64,000 nt of DNA, from contig NZ_CP155559.1 of assembly GCF_022095615.2 (NCBI RefSeq), positions 2,043,501-2,107,500 on the forward strand, in the 5' to 3' direction. Positions 8,216 to 17,435 of this stretch are shown here, one piece after another (position 1 is the stretch's first letter; every line of letters begins with the position of its first letter). This stretch comes from Bacillus thuringiensis (GTDB lineage Bacteria > Bacillota > Bacilli > Bacillales > Bacillaceae_G). Made by a program: the position numbers and the translations under genes. Under the pieces are notes generated by a model. The model did no database searches. It was not told the origin of the DNA and saw only the letters and a program-made list of their open reading frames with translations.

Positions 8216-10798
8216 ATGCTAACAATAAAGAAACTGCTTTGCGATAATAAAAAAAATCCGATTGGTATAGATTCAAAAGTTGTTAAAATGAGTTGGATAC
8301 TTGAGTCGAGTAACCGAAATGTAAAACAACTTGCTTATCAATTGCAGGTTGCGAAGGATAGAGATTTTGAGATTATAATGTTTGATTCGCAAAAAGTAGA
8401 AACAGATCAAAGTTTACATATACCAATCAATTCATTTTCATACAGAGCAGAAACGCGTTATTTTTACCGGATAAAGGTATGGGATAATTACGGAGAAGAA
8501 TCACCTTGGTCAGAAGTAGCATTTTGGGAGACTGGGTTACAAGGGCAAGATAATTGGAGTGGAAACTGGATCGCTGTGAAAAAAGAACGAGCGCAAGTTA
8601 TGTCCTTTAATAAAAATTTTACTATTAAAAAAGTAGTTAAAAAAGCGCGTTTATATATCACAAGTTTAGGATTATACGAGGCTTCTATAAATGGAGAGCG
8701 TATTGGAGATTGTTATTTTACCCCTGGATGGACAAGTTATGATAAGAGGGTACTGTATCAAACGTATGATATAACGCATTTATTAAAGGGTGAGCACAAT
8801 ACTATTTCGGTTCTGGTAGGTAATGGCTGGTATAAGGGGCCACTTACCATGCATCATGTACGTAATTATTACGGTAGAAGACGTATGATAATTGCTCAAG
8901 TGCATATAACGTATGAAGATGGAACGAAAGAAAAAATTGTAACAGACGAAGCATGGAAGGTAACTCCAAGCCCAATTTTGTATTCAGAAATTTATGAAGG
9001 GGAGGTTTACGACGCTAGGCTAGAAGAAAGTGGGCAAGGGCTAGAAGGTGTTGAAGTAATTGAGCATTCCAAACAAATAATTGTTGCGCAAGAAAACGAA
9101 GCGATTCGTAAAATGAAAATTATTAAACCGATTTCTATTTCAAAACTACCGAATCACGAATGGCTCATTGATATGGGGCAAAATATGGTAGGTTGGGTTC
9201 AATTTACAGTCCGTCATGTTTATATTGGCCAAAAGATAGAATTGCATCATGCTGAAATCTTGAATAAAGACGGTAGTTTTTACACCCGAAATCTCCGAAA
9301 GGCAAAACAAAAAATAGTGTATATAGCAAAAGGAGAAGAAGAGGAAACGTTTGAACCTCACTTTACATATCAAGGCTTTAGGTATGTGAAAATAAGTGGA
9401 TTAACCCAGCCGCCTCAAATAGCAGATTTTGAAGGGATTGTATTACATACGGATATGGAAAAAGCAACTGAATTTGAAACGTCTAATCCATTAATCAATC
9501 AACTTCATCATAATGTGGAATGGTCTCAAAGAGGGAACTTTTTTGATGTGCCAACAGATTGTCCGCAGCGAGATGATCGACTTGGATGGACCGGAGATGC
9601 ACAAATGTTCATTGGGACAGCTACGCAAATTATGAATGTACAATTGTTCTTTAAAAAGTGGCTCCAAGATTTATCATTAGATCAAAATGTTAATGGAGCT
9701 GTGCCTTTAGTCATTCCAGATGCTTTTGGGAAAAGAGCGGATTTTGATGTACATACTTCTGGTGGTTGGGGCGATGCAGCAATTATATGTCCGTGGGTTC
9801 ATTATTTACATTACGGAGATGTATCGATTTTAAAAGAACAATATGACAGCATGAAGAAGTATATAGATTACATACGTTCACAAGGTGAGAACGAGTATTT
9901 ATGGGATACAGGCTATCATTTAGGGGATTGGCTCGCATTAGATACGAAACCAGATGTATATGAAGGCGGAACAGACAAGCATTTTATTGCGACAGCTTAT
10001 TATGCGTATTCTACATCACTTTTACGAAGGATTGCTGAAATTTTAGGTGAAAATACAGATGCTAAGTTTTATGCAGAGTTACATGGGAATATTGTTCAAG
10101 CATTTCAAAATGAATTCGTTACACCAAATGGTAGGTTAATTTCAAATACACAAACAGCCCACATATTAGTACTTCTTTTTGAACTAGTGAAAGATGATGT
10201 GAAGGCGAAAGTATTTAATCGCTTAATTGAGTTATTAAAAGAAAATAAAAATCATTTAACAACAGGTTTTATAGGAACACCGTATTTGAATTTAATATTA
10301 AGCAAGTTTGACCGGCATGACCTTGCTTGTAATCTTCTATTTTATGAAGATTATCCATCATGGCTATACCAAGTGAAAAAAGGTGCCACAACGATTTGGG
10401 AACATTGGGATGGCGTGAAAGAGGATGGAACACTTTGGAATGATAGTATGAATTCTTATAATCATTACGCATATGGCTCTATTGTTGAATGGATATACCG
10501 ATATATTATTGGATTAGAAATGGATGAGACAAAACCTGCATATAAACATTTTTATGTACAACCACATTTTGATTCGAATATAGAATGGGTTAAAGTAAAA
10601 CGTGAGACAGCTTATGGAGAAATTAAGATTGAGTGGCGGGTAGAAAAGGAACAAGCCTTTTTACATATTTCTGTACCACCTAATACAAGCGCTACATTAC
10701 GGATAGACGAAACAAATTGGAAAGTAGAATATGACGTTGGAAGGGATTTAGGGTCAGGCGATTATAAATTTACATTTTGTAAAAATATATTGAAGTAG
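8216..10798 (+). CDS. GH78 alpha-L-rhamnosidase
   Basis: This 860-residue protein has the full bacterial rhamnosidase architecture. An N-terminal fibronectin-like domain contains YFYRIKVWDNYGEESPWSE, a beta-sandwich contains WYKGPL and the EIYEGEVYDAR region, an (alpha/alpha)6 catalytic domain follows, and a beta-sandwich ends the protein. DVPTDCPQRDDRLGWTGDAQ near residues 445-464 carries the conserved acidic residues of the active site. No signal peptide is seen, so it should work in the cytoplasm on imported rhamnosides or flavonoid glycosides. It stands alone, with no sugar transporter or regulator beside it, transcribed divergently from the beta-lactamase-like gene. Confidence 0.9.
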   Translation: MLTIKKLLCDNKKNPIGIDSKVVKMSWILESSNRNVKQLAYQLQVAKDRDFEIIMFDSQKVETDQSLHIPINSFSYRAETRYFYRIKVWDNYGEESPWSEVAFWETGLQGQDNWSGNWIAVKKERAQVMSFNKNFTIKKVVKKARLYITSLGLYEASINGERIGDCYFTPGWTSYDKRVLYQTYDITHLLKGEHNTISVLVGNGWYKGPLTMHHVRNYYGRRRMIIAQVHITYEDGTKEKIVTDEAWKVTPSPILYSEIYEGEVYDARLEESGQGLEGVEVIEHSKQIIVAQENEAIRKMKIIKPISISKLPNHEWLIDMGQNMVGWVQFTVRHVYIGQKIELHHAEILNKDGSFYTRNLRKAKQKIVYIAKGEEEETFEPHFTYQGFRYVKISGLTQPPQIADFEGIVLHTDMEKATEFETSNPLINQLHHNVEWSQRGNFFDVPTDCPQRDDRLGWTGDAQMFIGTATQIMNVQLFFKKWLQDLSLDQNVNGAVPLVIPDAFGKRADFDVHTSGGWGDAAIICPWVHYLHYGDVSILKEQYDSMKKYIDYIRSQGENEYLWDTGYHLGDWLALDTKPDVYEGGTDKHFIATAYYAYSTSLLRRIAEILGENTDAKFYAELHGNIVQAFQNEFVTPNGRLISNTQTAHILVLLFELVKDDVKAKVFNRLIELLKENKNHLTTGFIGTPYLNLILSKFDRHDLACNLLFYEDYPSWLYQVKKGATTIWEHWDGVKEDGTLWNDSMNSYNHYAYGSIVEWIYRYIIGLEMDETKPAYKHFYVQPHFDSNIEWVKVKRETAYGEIKIEWRVEKEQAFLHISVPPNTSATLRIDETNWKVEYDVGRDLGSGDYKFTFCKNILK

Positions 10799-10904
10799 AA
10801 TTCTGTTTATATAGAAATATTTTTTATTCATTAGGATTATTTAATTCACTGTTTTTCATGTTATGATAAATTTCATATAAGATTGAAAGAAGGTTTTACT
10901 ACAT

Positions 10905-11861
10905 ATGAAACATGCTGAATATGAATACTTAAATTTATGCCGCCATGTAATGGAGCATGGTACGAAGAAAGAAGATCGTACAGGGACAGGCACTGTATCT
11001 GTATTTGGATATCAAATGCGTTTTGATCTAAGTAAAGGTTTTCCTTTATTAACGACAAAGAGAGTGCCGTTTCGCCTTGTAGCAAGTGAACTGCTTTGGT
11101 TTATGAAAGGTGATACAAATATTCGTTATTTATTGCAGCATAATAATAATATTTGGAATGAATGGGCGTTTAAGAGCTGGGTAGAAAGCGATGAGTATAC
11201 TGGTCCCGATATGACTGATTTCGGTCTTCGCTCACAACAAGATGAGGAATTTAAAGTGCAGTACGATGAGCAAATGGAATTGTTTAAAAAGAACGTTTTA
11301 GAAAATGATGATTTCTCGAATAAATATGGTTATTTAGGAGATGTATACGGAAAGCAGTGGCGTGCCTGGAAAACGACGGCTGGTGAGACGCTTGATCAAT
11401 TAAAAGATGTAATTGAAATGATTAAAAAAACGCCAGACTCCCGTCGCCTAATTGTTTCTGCCTGGAATCCTGAAGATGTACCAAGTATGGCATTACCACC
11501 TTGTCATACGCTATTCCAGTTTTATGTAGCGGACGGCAAACTTTCTTGTCAGTTATATCAAAGAAGTGGTGACATATTCCTTGGAATTCCATTTAACATT
11601 GCAAGTTACTCTTTACTAACACATTTAATTGCACATGAATGTGGTCTTGAAGTGGGAGAATTTGTTCATACAATTGGAGATGCACACATTTATACGAATC
11701 ATTTTGAACAAGTAGAAAAGCAATTGGCACGTGAACCACGTCCATTCCCGAAACTTACATTAAATCCAGATGTGAAATCTGTGTTTGATTTTGAAATGGA
11801 AGATTTAACGATTGAAGGATATGATCCACACCCAGCAATTAAAGCACCGGTTGCAGTATAA
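10905..11861 (+). CDS. thyA: Thymidylate synthase
   Basis: ThyA converts dUMP to dTMP using methylenetetrahydrofolate. The 318-residue length is the long form: residues about 90-140 hold an insertion (with [20 protein letters not shown]) like that of the Lactobacillus casei enzyme. The catalytic Cys is in [13 protein letters not shown] near residue 200, the phosphate-binding arginines are in [12 protein letters not shown], and the folate-site motif is GDAHIYTNH. The start has AAGAAGG upstream. dfrA follows 19 bases after the stop and regenerates the folate this enzyme oxidises, a classic pair in one transcript. Confidence 0.97.
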   Translation: MKHAEYEYLNLCRHVMEHGTKKEDRTGTGTVSVFGYQMRFDLSKGFPLLTTKRVPFRLVASELLWFMKGDTNIRYLLQHNNNIWNEWAFKSWVESDEYTGPDMTDFGLRSQQDEEFKVQYDEQMELFKKNVLENDDFSNKYGYLGDVYGKQWRAWKTTAGETLDQLKDVIEMIKKTPDSRRLIVSAWNPEDVPSMALPPCHTLFQFYVADGKLSCQLYQRSGDIFLGIPFNIASYSLLTHLIAHECGLEVGEFVHTIGDAHIYTNHFEQVEKQLAREPRPFPKLTLNPDVKSVFDFEMEDLTIEGYDPHPAIKAPVAV

Positions 11862-11880
11862 TTGTAGAGGAGATGAAAAA

Positions 11881-12369
11881 ATGATTGTTTCATTTATGGT
11901 CGCAATGGACGAGAATAGAGTAATTGGCAAAGATAATAATTTACCTTGGCGTTTACCAAGTGAATTGCAGTATGTAAAGAAAACAACGATGGGCCATTCA
12001 CTTATTATGGGCAGAAAGAACTACGAAGCGATTGGTAGACCACTGCCTGGAAGACGTAATATTATTGTAACTCGTAATGAAGGGTATCATGTTGAAGGTT
12101 GTGAAGTAGCACATTCTGTAGAAGAAGTGTTTGAATTATGCAAAAATGAAGAGGAGATTTTTATTTTTGGTGGAGCGCAAATTTATGACCTCTTTTTACC
12201 TTACGTAGACAAGTTATATATAACAAAAATCCATCATGCATTTGAAGGAGATACATTCTTCCCAGAAATGGATATGACAAATTGGAAAGAAGTTTTTGTT
12301 GAAAAAGGTTTAACGGATGAAAAGAATCCGTATACGTACTATTATCATGTATATGAGAAGCAACAATAA
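11881..12369 (+). CDS. dfrA: Dihydrofolate reductase
   Basis: This 162-residue chromosomal DHFR opens MIVSFMVAMDENRVIGKDN and has the active-site stretch NNLPWRLPSELQY with the conserved acidic residue, then MGRKNYEAIGRPLPGR for NADPH binding and FGGAQIYDLF. It recycles dihydrofolate made by the adjacent ThyA. The sequence is almost that of B. anthracis DHFR as I remember it, an enzyme naturally poorly inhibited by trimethoprim. The Phe in IFIFGGAQIYDLF, linked to that insensitivity, is present. The ATG at 11881 has GAGGAG upstream. Confidence 0.97.
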   Translation: MIVSFMVAMDENRVIGKDNNLPWRLPSELQYVKKTTMGHSLIMGRKNYEAIGRPLPGRRNIIVTRNEGYHVEGCEVAHSVEEVFELCKNEEEIFIFGGAQIYDLFLPYVDKLYITKIHHAFEGDTFFPEMDMTNWKEVFVEKGLTDEKNPYTYYYHVYEKQQ

Positions 12370-12376
12370 TAATAAG

Positions 12377-12408
12377 GATTGATGTGGTATTCACATCAAT
12401 CTTTTTAT
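12377..12408 (+). terminator. Terminator of the thyA-dfrA operon
   Basis: A perfect ten-base stem GATTGATGTG/CACATCAATC with a five-base loop is followed by TTTTTATTT. Confidence 0.92.
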
Positions 12409-12523
12409 TTGTATTCATTAATATAAGTTTATAGATGATATTCAATAGTGCTATAATGAAATCTAGCATGTAAAAATGCTAAAATTTTCAAAAGTATTCC
12501 TATAGAAAGAGGAGGAGAATCGA

Positions 12524-14509
12524 TTGAGAAAGATATGGGGGATTCTTTTTCTTTGCTTAACGTTCATGTTAGTTGGATGCGGTAAAGAAGAAAAACCACA
12601 AGAAGCGTTTGATACATATACAAAAGCATGGAATAAACAAAAATTTGCAGATATGTATGATCAATTGTCAGAAAAGGCAAAAAAAGATATTTCAAAGAAA
12701 GAATTCACTGAGAAATATGAAAAGATTTATTCTGGTATTGAAGTGAAAGATTTAAAAGTAGAAACAGGGGAAGTAAAAGAAGATAAAAAAGATGAAGGTC
12801 CTGTTCCTTTTAAAGTAAGCATGGACACAGTTGGTGGTAAAATCACTTTTGGTTATGAAGCAAAAATGGTGAAAGAAAAAGATGGAGATAAAGAATCTTG
12901 GAAAATAGATTGGACTCCTGACTTTATATTCCCAGGTATGACGAAAGATAGTAAAGTACGTATGCAAACGACACAACCAAAACGTGGTGAAATATACGAT
13001 CGTAATGGAAAAGGTCTTGCAACGAATGGGAAAGCTTCTGAAATCGGATTGGTTCCTGAAAATTTAGGCGATGCTGCTCCGCAAACGAAAGAAACAGTAG
13101 CCAAGTTGTTAAATATGACTGTAGAAGAAATTGATCAAAAATTAGCTGCTAAATGGGTAAAACCAGGATATCTCGTACCAATTGGGATTTTACCTGAAGG
13201 AGCAACGCAAAATACGTACATTGATTTACCAGGTGTTGCAACAAAACCAGTAAATGTTCGTTCATATCCGTTAGGAGAAGCAGCAGCACATCTTACCGGT
13301 TATATTGGAAAAGTGAATGCTGAAGATTTAAAAACGCTTCAAAAGAAAGGCTATCAAGCTGATGATCCAGTCGGTAAAGCTGGTTTAGAGCAAGTGTTAG
13401 AGGAAAAGCTACGTGGTAAAAAAGGTGGACGTGTCTTTCTAGAAGATGCACAAGGAAAAGAAATTAAAAACTTGGCAAAAACAGATGCTGTTGATGGAGA
13501 AAATGTAACTTTAACGATTGATAGTGCTGTTCAAGATAAAATTTATAATGAAATGAAGGGAGAAGCTGGTTCAAGTGCAGCAATTAATCCGAAAAGTGGA
13601 GAAACAATTGCGCTTGTAAGTAGTCCAGCATATGATCCTAATATAATTGCGCGAGGGACATCGAAGGCACAACGTGAAGCTTGGAATAATGATCCGAAAA
13701 AACCGATGACAAATCGCTTTACTCAATTATCAGTACCAGGTTCTGTATTTAAACCAATTACAGCTGCAATTGGTCTTGAAACAAAAACGATTGATCCAAA
13801 AGAAGAGTTGAAAATTGAAGGATTGAAATGGACAAAAGATTCTTCTTGGGGTAATTATTATGTAACGCGTGTAAAAGATGCAAATCCGATTGATTTTGAT
13901 AAGGCGATGAAATATTCTGATAATATTTATTTCGCACAAGAAGCTTTGAAAATCGGAAAAGATAAATTTATGAGCGAAGCGAAAAAATTCGGATTCGATG
14001 AGAAATTACCAATTGAATATGGATTCCCAGCTTCTAAAATCGCAAATGACGGTATTAAAAATGATATTCAAATGGCAGATACAGGTTATGGACAAGGACA
14101 AGTGTTAATGACGCCACTCCATCTAGCATTAACGTATGCACCAATTGTTAATGATGGAAACATACCTTCTCCATATATTATTAAAACAGATAAGCAACCA
14201 AAAGTTTGGAAAGAGAATGTAATTTCAAAAGGCAATCAGGATATATTAAAGACTGCTATGACGAAAGTAATTAATGATCCGGATGGTACAGGGAAAATTG
14301 CTAAGATTGATGGAATGACTCTTGCTGGAAAAACAGGTACAGCGGAATTAAAAGTATCTAAAGAAGCCGAAGGAAAAGAACTAGGCTGGTTCGCTGCATT
14401 TGATTTGAATTCGTCAGATATGGTCATTACAATGATGATTGAAGATGTAAAAGGTAGAGGTGGAAGTAACATTCCAGCTGAAAAAGTAAAACATGTTTTT
14501 CAAAAATAA
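12524..14509 (+). CDS. pbpC: PbpC-like penicillin-binding protein with MecA-type N-terminal domain (lipoprotein)
   Basis: This 661-residue class B PBP starts at TTG with AGAGGAGG upstream. A lipobox, FMLVGC, gives a lipidated Cys19. Residues about 25-140 form the NTF2-like MecA N-terminal domain, 150-310 the dimerisation domain, and 330-661 the transpeptidase. Active-site motifs are SVFK near 406, SDN near 463 and KTGT near 602. This layout matches B. subtilis PBP3 (PbpC) and the low-affinity PBPs of staphylococci and enterococci. It should cross-link peptidoglycan outside the membrane. A low beta-lactam affinity is an inference from the family only. Confidence 0.88.
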   Translation: MRKIWGILFLCLTFMLVGCGKEEKPQEAFDTYTKAWNKQKFADMYDQLSEKAKKDISKKEFTEKYEKIYSGIEVKDLKVETGEVKEDKKDEGPVPFKVSMDTVGGKITFGYEAKMVKEKDGDKESWKIDWTPDFIFPGMTKDSKVRMQTTQPKRGEIYDRNGKGLATNGKASEIGLVPENLGDAAPQTKETVAKLLNMTVEEIDQKLAAKWVKPGYLVPIGILPEGATQNTYIDLPGVATKPVNVRSYPLGEAAAHLTGYIGKVNAEDLKTLQKKGYQADDPVGKAGLEQVLEEKLRGKKGGRVFLEDAQGKEIKNLAKTDAVDGENVTLTIDSAVQDKIYNEMKGEAGSSAAINPKSGETIALVSSPAYDPNIIARGTSKAQREAWNNDPKKPMTNRFTQLSVPGSVFKPITAAIGLETKTIDPKEELKIEGLKWTKDSSWGNYYVTRVKDANPIDFDKAMKYSDNIYFAQEALKIGKDKFMSEAKKFGFDEKLPIEYGFPASKIANDGIKNDIQMADTGYGQGQVLMTPLHLALTYAPIVNDGNIPSPYIIKTDKQPKVWKENVISKGNQDILKTAMTKVINDPDGTGKIAKIDGMTLAGKTGTAELKVSKEAEGKELGWFAAFDLNSSDMVITMMIEDVKGRGGSNIPAEKVKHVFQK

Positions 14510-14514
14510 TATGT

Positions 14515-14602
14515 AATAAAGTAAAACTTTAATCAGTGGAGTTCATCCACTGATTGTTAATGGAAGCAATCGGGATTTAACGTGCAGTTAATGCGGGATA
14601 AA
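14515..14602. repeat. Short copy of a hairpin-bearing intergenic repeat (bcr-like)
   Basis: Just after pbpC the sequence AATAAAGTAAAACTTTAATC leads into a perfect ten-base hairpin, AATCAGTGGA/TCCACTGATT (14531-14555). GTTAATGCGGGATAAA follows. The same signs recur at 34737-34890, where the element is longer. It is probably one of the dispersed B. cereus group repeats (bcr family), here with the middle lost. Strand and family number cannot be assigned by eye. Confidence 0.65.
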
Positions 14603-14637
14603 AGGCTATCTCTATCATTTGTAGAGATAGCCTTTTT
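14601..14637 (+). terminator. Strong intrinsic terminator downstream of pbpC
   Basis: A 14-base stem AAAGGCTATCTCTA/TAGAGATAGCCTTT with a seven-base loop is followed by T5. It abuts the repeat element. Confidence 0.92.
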
Positions 14638-14724
14638 GTATGAAAATCTCTAAATATCTGTATACTGAATTTTAAAGAAACAAAATAAATCATTAACTTA
14701 CGAAAAAAAAGTAGCTATTTTTTA

Positions 14725-14770
14725 TTGACATCGAACAAGACTTTTTGTATTATACTTACATAAGGTAAGT
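14725..14770 (+). promoter_or_regulatory. azoR promoter with overlapping palindrome
   Basis: The -35 box TTGACA (14725-14730) and -10 box TATTAT (14748-14753) are separated by 17 bases, a near-consensus sigma-A promoter. An inverted repeat ACTTAC-N5-GTAAGT (14754-14770) begins directly after the -10 box, where a repressor would block initiation. Quinone- and diamide-sensing repressors of the YodB/MarR types control azoreductases in B. subtilis with TTAC/GTAA-rich sites, so this is a plausible operator of that kind; no such regulator gene is beside it. Confidence 0.7.
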
Positions 14771-14832
14771 TATTTACTTTCGAATTATAAATCTCGAATT
14801 GAAGATAAAATGTTTAAAAGGGAGAGAATACA

Positions 14833-15468
14833 ATGACAAAAGTACTATTTATTACAGCAAATCCAAATTCAGCAGAAGGTTCTTTCGGAATGGCAGTAGG
14901 AGAAGCTTTCATCGAAGCTTATAAAAACGAACATCCACAAGACGAAGTTGTAACAATTGATTTATTCAACACTACAGTACCAGCAATCGATGCAGATGTA
15001 TTTGCTGCTTGGGGTAAATTTGCAGCAGGTGAAGGCTTTGAAACTTTAACTGAAGTTCAACAACAAAAAGTTGCAGCAATGAACACAAACTTAGAAACAT
15101 TTATGCATGCGGATCGTTATGTATTCGTAACTCCAATGTGGAACTTTAGCTATCCACCAGTAGTAAAAGCATACTTAGATAACTTAGCAATCGCAGGTAA
15201 AACATTCAAGTACACTGAAAATGGTCCAGTTGGCTTATTAGAAGGCAAAAAAGCACTTCACATTCAAGCAACAGGTGGCGTTTATTCTGAAGGAGCATAT
15301 GCAGCTGTAGACTTCGGCCGCAATCACTTAAAAACAGTATTAGGATTCATTGGTGTAAATGATACTGAATATATTGCAGTTGAAGGTATGAATGCAAACC
15401 CTGAAAAAGCACCAGAAATTAAAGAAGCAGCAATTGCTAATGCTCGTGAATTAGCAAAACGTTTCTAA
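14833..15468 (+). CDS. azoR: FMN-dependent NADH-azoreductase
   Basis: This 211-residue flavodoxin-like oxidoreductase opens MTKVLFITANPNSAEGSFGM, a phosphate-binding loop for FMN. It continues with FVTPMWNFSYPPVVKAYLD and HIQATGGVYSEG, both typical of AzoR-type quinone/azo reductases. It should reduce azo bonds and quinones with NADH in the cytoplasm and so protect against thiol-reactive electrophiles. The gene is monocistronic between terminators, with a strong promoter and the GGGAGAG ribosome site. Bacillus has several paralogues, so the exact azoR number is not assigned. Confidence 0.92.
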   Translation: MTKVLFITANPNSAEGSFGMAVGEAFIEAYKNEHPQDEVVTIDLFNTTVPAIDADVFAAWGKFAAGEGFETLTEVQQQKVAAMNTNLETFMHADRYVFVTPMWNFSYPPVVKAYLDNLAIAGKTFKYTENGPVGLLEGKKALHIQATGGVYSEGAYAAVDFGRNHLKTVLGFIGVNDTEYIAVEGMNANPEKAPEIKEAAIANARELAKRF

Positions 15469-15481
15469 TATAGAATACTTA

Positions 15482-15516
15482 AAAATGTCCAAGCACCTGC
15501 TGTTTGGACATTTTTT
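15482..15516 (+). terminator. azoR terminator
   Basis: The stem AAATGTCCAA/TTGGACATTT carries a ten-base loop and is followed by a T-run. Confidence 0.9.
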
Positions 15517-15579
15517 CTTCTTTTTCCTTCGTTTGTCTAGTATAATGAAGGTCGGAATGATAATAGGTGGGGGTTCTGT

Positions 15580-16299
15580 ATGATTCAAACGTTTTTTAAA
15601 ATCTTTTATTTAATTTTAATCGTAATTGCGATTACACCGAGAATGTGGCGTCTGAAAAGACAAGTAAATACGATGTCGCCACAAGAAAAAGATAATGCTG
15701 TGTACAAAACGACAAATTGGTTTGGTAAGAAAATGGTACGTGTAGCTGGGGGAACAGTCGAAGTAAAAGGACTTGAAAATGTTCCAAAAGATAAGCCAGT
15801 ACTAGTTGTAAGTAATCATCAGAGTAATATGGATATTCCTGTTTTACTAGGTTACTTAAATAAACCAATTGGATTTGTTTCAAAAGCAGAGATTAAGAAG
15901 TTTCCAGTTGTACCAACTTGGATGGAACTTATGAATTGTGTATTTATGGTTCGTAATGATCGTCGTCAATCTCTTCAAGCGATTAAAGATGGAATTGAGC
16001 TATTAAAGAACGGGCATTCTATCGTAATCTTCCCAGAAGGGACGAGAAGTAAGGGTGGCGAAATTGGAGAGTTTAAGGCTGGGAGTTTTCACCTTGCAGT
16101 AAAATCTGGTGTAGCAATCTTACCTGTAACATTAGATGGGACATATAAAATGTTTGAAGCGAATGGAAACCGTATGAAGCCAGCTCATGCAACAGTAACC
16201 ATTTCGAAGCCGATTACACCTGAAGAGTATGCCAATATGGATATAAAAGAGTTAACGAAGCATACACAGGATGTTATCGCATCACAATTACATAAGTAA
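15580..16299 (+). CDS. plsC: 1-acyl-sn-glycerol-3-phosphate acyltransferase (PlsC, YpkP-like)
   Basis: This 239-residue membrane-bound acyltransferase has an N-terminal membrane anchor (FFKIFYLILIVIAITP), the catalytic HX4D motif HQSNMD at about 80-85, and the acceptor-phosphate motif FPEGTRS at about 150-156. It makes phosphatidic acid from lysophosphatidic acid. Its place between dfrA and the hemolysin III gene matches B. subtilis ypkP. A ribosome site GGTGGGGG precedes the ATG. Bacillus also has a main PlsC, so this may be a second enzyme. Confidence 0.88.
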   Translation: MIQTFFKIFYLILIVIAITPRMWRLKRQVNTMSPQEKDNAVYKTTNWFGKKMVRVAGGTVEVKGLENVPKDKPVLVVSNHQSNMDIPVLLGYLNKPIGFVSKAEIKKFPVVPTWMELMNCVFMVRNDRRQSLQAIKDGIELLKNGHSIVIFPEGTRSKGGEIGEFKAGSFHLAVKSGVAILPVTLDGTYKMFEANGNRMKPAHATVTISKPITPEEYANMDIKELTKHTQDVIASQLHK

Positions 16300-16300
16300 T

Positions 16301-16339
16301 AAAAAAGGTGTCAGCTTATATTAAGCTGACACCTTTTTT
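16301..16339. terminator. Convergent terminator between plsC and hlyIII
   Basis: An 18-base perfect inverted repeat has arms beginning AAAAAAGGTGTCAGC and a three-base loop, with runs of A and T at the two ends, so it works on both strands. Confidence 0.95.
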
Positions 16340-16994
16340 ATGCTGTAGGTAAGACGTAAAAGAGTACGCAGAAGAACATCATCGCACTACCACCTAAAAC
16401 GAAAAGATGCCAAATGGCATGATTGAAAGGCAATTTTTCCCAAAGAAAGAATATAGCCCCTACAGAATATAAAATTCCGCCCGCTAAAAGTAGTGAAAAA
16501 CCATGTCCAGTTAGATTTTCATAAAGTGGTTTAATAGCGATGATTATGAGCCATCCCATTATGATATAACATAATGTTGATGCCTTAATAAAGCGACGTA
16601 CAAAGAAAATTTTGAAGATGATACCTCCGAGTGCTAGTGTCCATATAATAGCGAGTAACGTCCAGCCTAATGGTCCACGAAGCGTAATCAGTAAAAAAGG
16701 AGTGTATGTGCCAGCGATTAATAAATAAATGGCTGAGTGATCTAGTATAGTAAATAATTTTTCTACTTTTGGATGATGAATGCTATGTAACAAGGTCGAA
16801 AACAAGTACAGTAAAAACATGCTTACACCATAAACCGTAAATGCAACTACAGCAGATGCGGTACCATGCTTAGAGGCATGAATAATTAATATAATTAAGG
16901 CAGGGATGCTTAAAATGGCACCGATACCATGTGTAATTGCATTTGCAATTTCTTCTTTCACAAAATGTGTCATTCGTGTCATTTTTTCAGTCAT
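16338..16994 (-). CDS. hlyIII: Hemolysin III family membrane protein
   Basis: This 218-residue protein has seven predicted membrane spans and belongs to the HlyIII/PAQR-like family (YplQ in B. subtilis). Conserved features are ITHGIGAILSIPAL near the N terminus, LFSTLLHSIHH, ILDHSAIYLLIAGTYTPF, and NHAIWHLFVLGGS near the end; the Ser, Asp and His residues form the membrane metal site of the wider superfamily. B. cereus hemolysin III forms pores when expressed elsewhere, but its normal role is not settled. I chose the ATG at 16994 because AAAGGA stands eight bases upstream; a 20-codon longer frame has no good site. Confidence 0.9.
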   Translation of the reverse strand: MTEKMTRMTHFVKEEIANAITHGIGAILSIPALIILIIHASKHGTASAVVAFTVYGVSMFLLYLFSTLLHSIHHPKVEKLFTILDHSAIYLLIAGTYTPFLLITLRGPLGWTLLAIIWTLALGGIIFKIFFVRRFIKASTLCYIIMGWLIIIAIKPLYENLTGHGFSLLLAGGILYSVGAIFFLWEKLPFNHAIWHLFVLGGSAMMFFCVLFYVLPTA

Positions 16995-17101
16995 AATGCA
17001 AATCCTTTCTACTATCATAAAATAATATGTCGTTTCCCTTACCATATCATACACAAGGGCAATAGAAAATGAAATTTGTATAATTGATTATATTTTTGAA
17101 T

Positions 17102-17170
17102 TTTTTTGACAAAAGGCAATGGATTTGTTGACGTTTTCAAACTTTTTTGACAAAATAAAATTATGCAATA
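17102..17170 (+). promoter_or_regulatory. tatA upstream region with repeated TTTTTTGACAAAA
   Basis: The 13-base string TTTTTTGACAAAA occurs twice (17102-17114 and 17143-17155), 41 bases apart, with a third TTGACG between. Each contains a possible -35 box. From the last TTGACA a spacer of about 17 bases reaches an imperfect -10 near AATAAT/AATAGG. This could be tandem promoters or repeated activator sites. Confidence 0.4.
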
Positions 17171-17207
17171 ATAGGACAAGGAATCTACTAATAAAGGGGA
17201 TGGAGAA

Positions 17208-17393
17208 ATGTTTTCAAATATTGGCTTTCCAGGATTAATTTTAATTTTAGTAGCTGTACTTATTTTGTTTGGGCCGAAAAAATTGCCGGAAATCGGAAAG
17301 GCTTTAGGGGAAACGTTAAAAGAGTTCAAAAAATCAACGAAAGAATTGACTGATGATGCATTTCAAGAGAAGGAAAAGAAAGAAAAAATGTAA
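17208..17393 (+). CDS. tatA: Twin-arginine translocase subunit TatA
   Basis: This 61-residue protein has the complete TatA plan: a short periplasmic-side N terminus (MFSNIGFPG), one membrane helix ([12 protein letters not shown]), the conserved [20 protein letters not shown] hinge and amphipathic helix, and a charged tail. It forms the variable pore or membrane-thinning element that exports folded proteins. tatC follows, so this is a complete minimal TatAC system of the Bacillus type without TatB. AAAGGGGATGGAG precedes the ATG. No obvious twin-arginine substrate lies beside it. Confidence 0.95.
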
Positions 17394-17435
17394 TGAATTT
17401 TCCTCGAAATGGATAAATAAAGTGTGGTGAACGAA

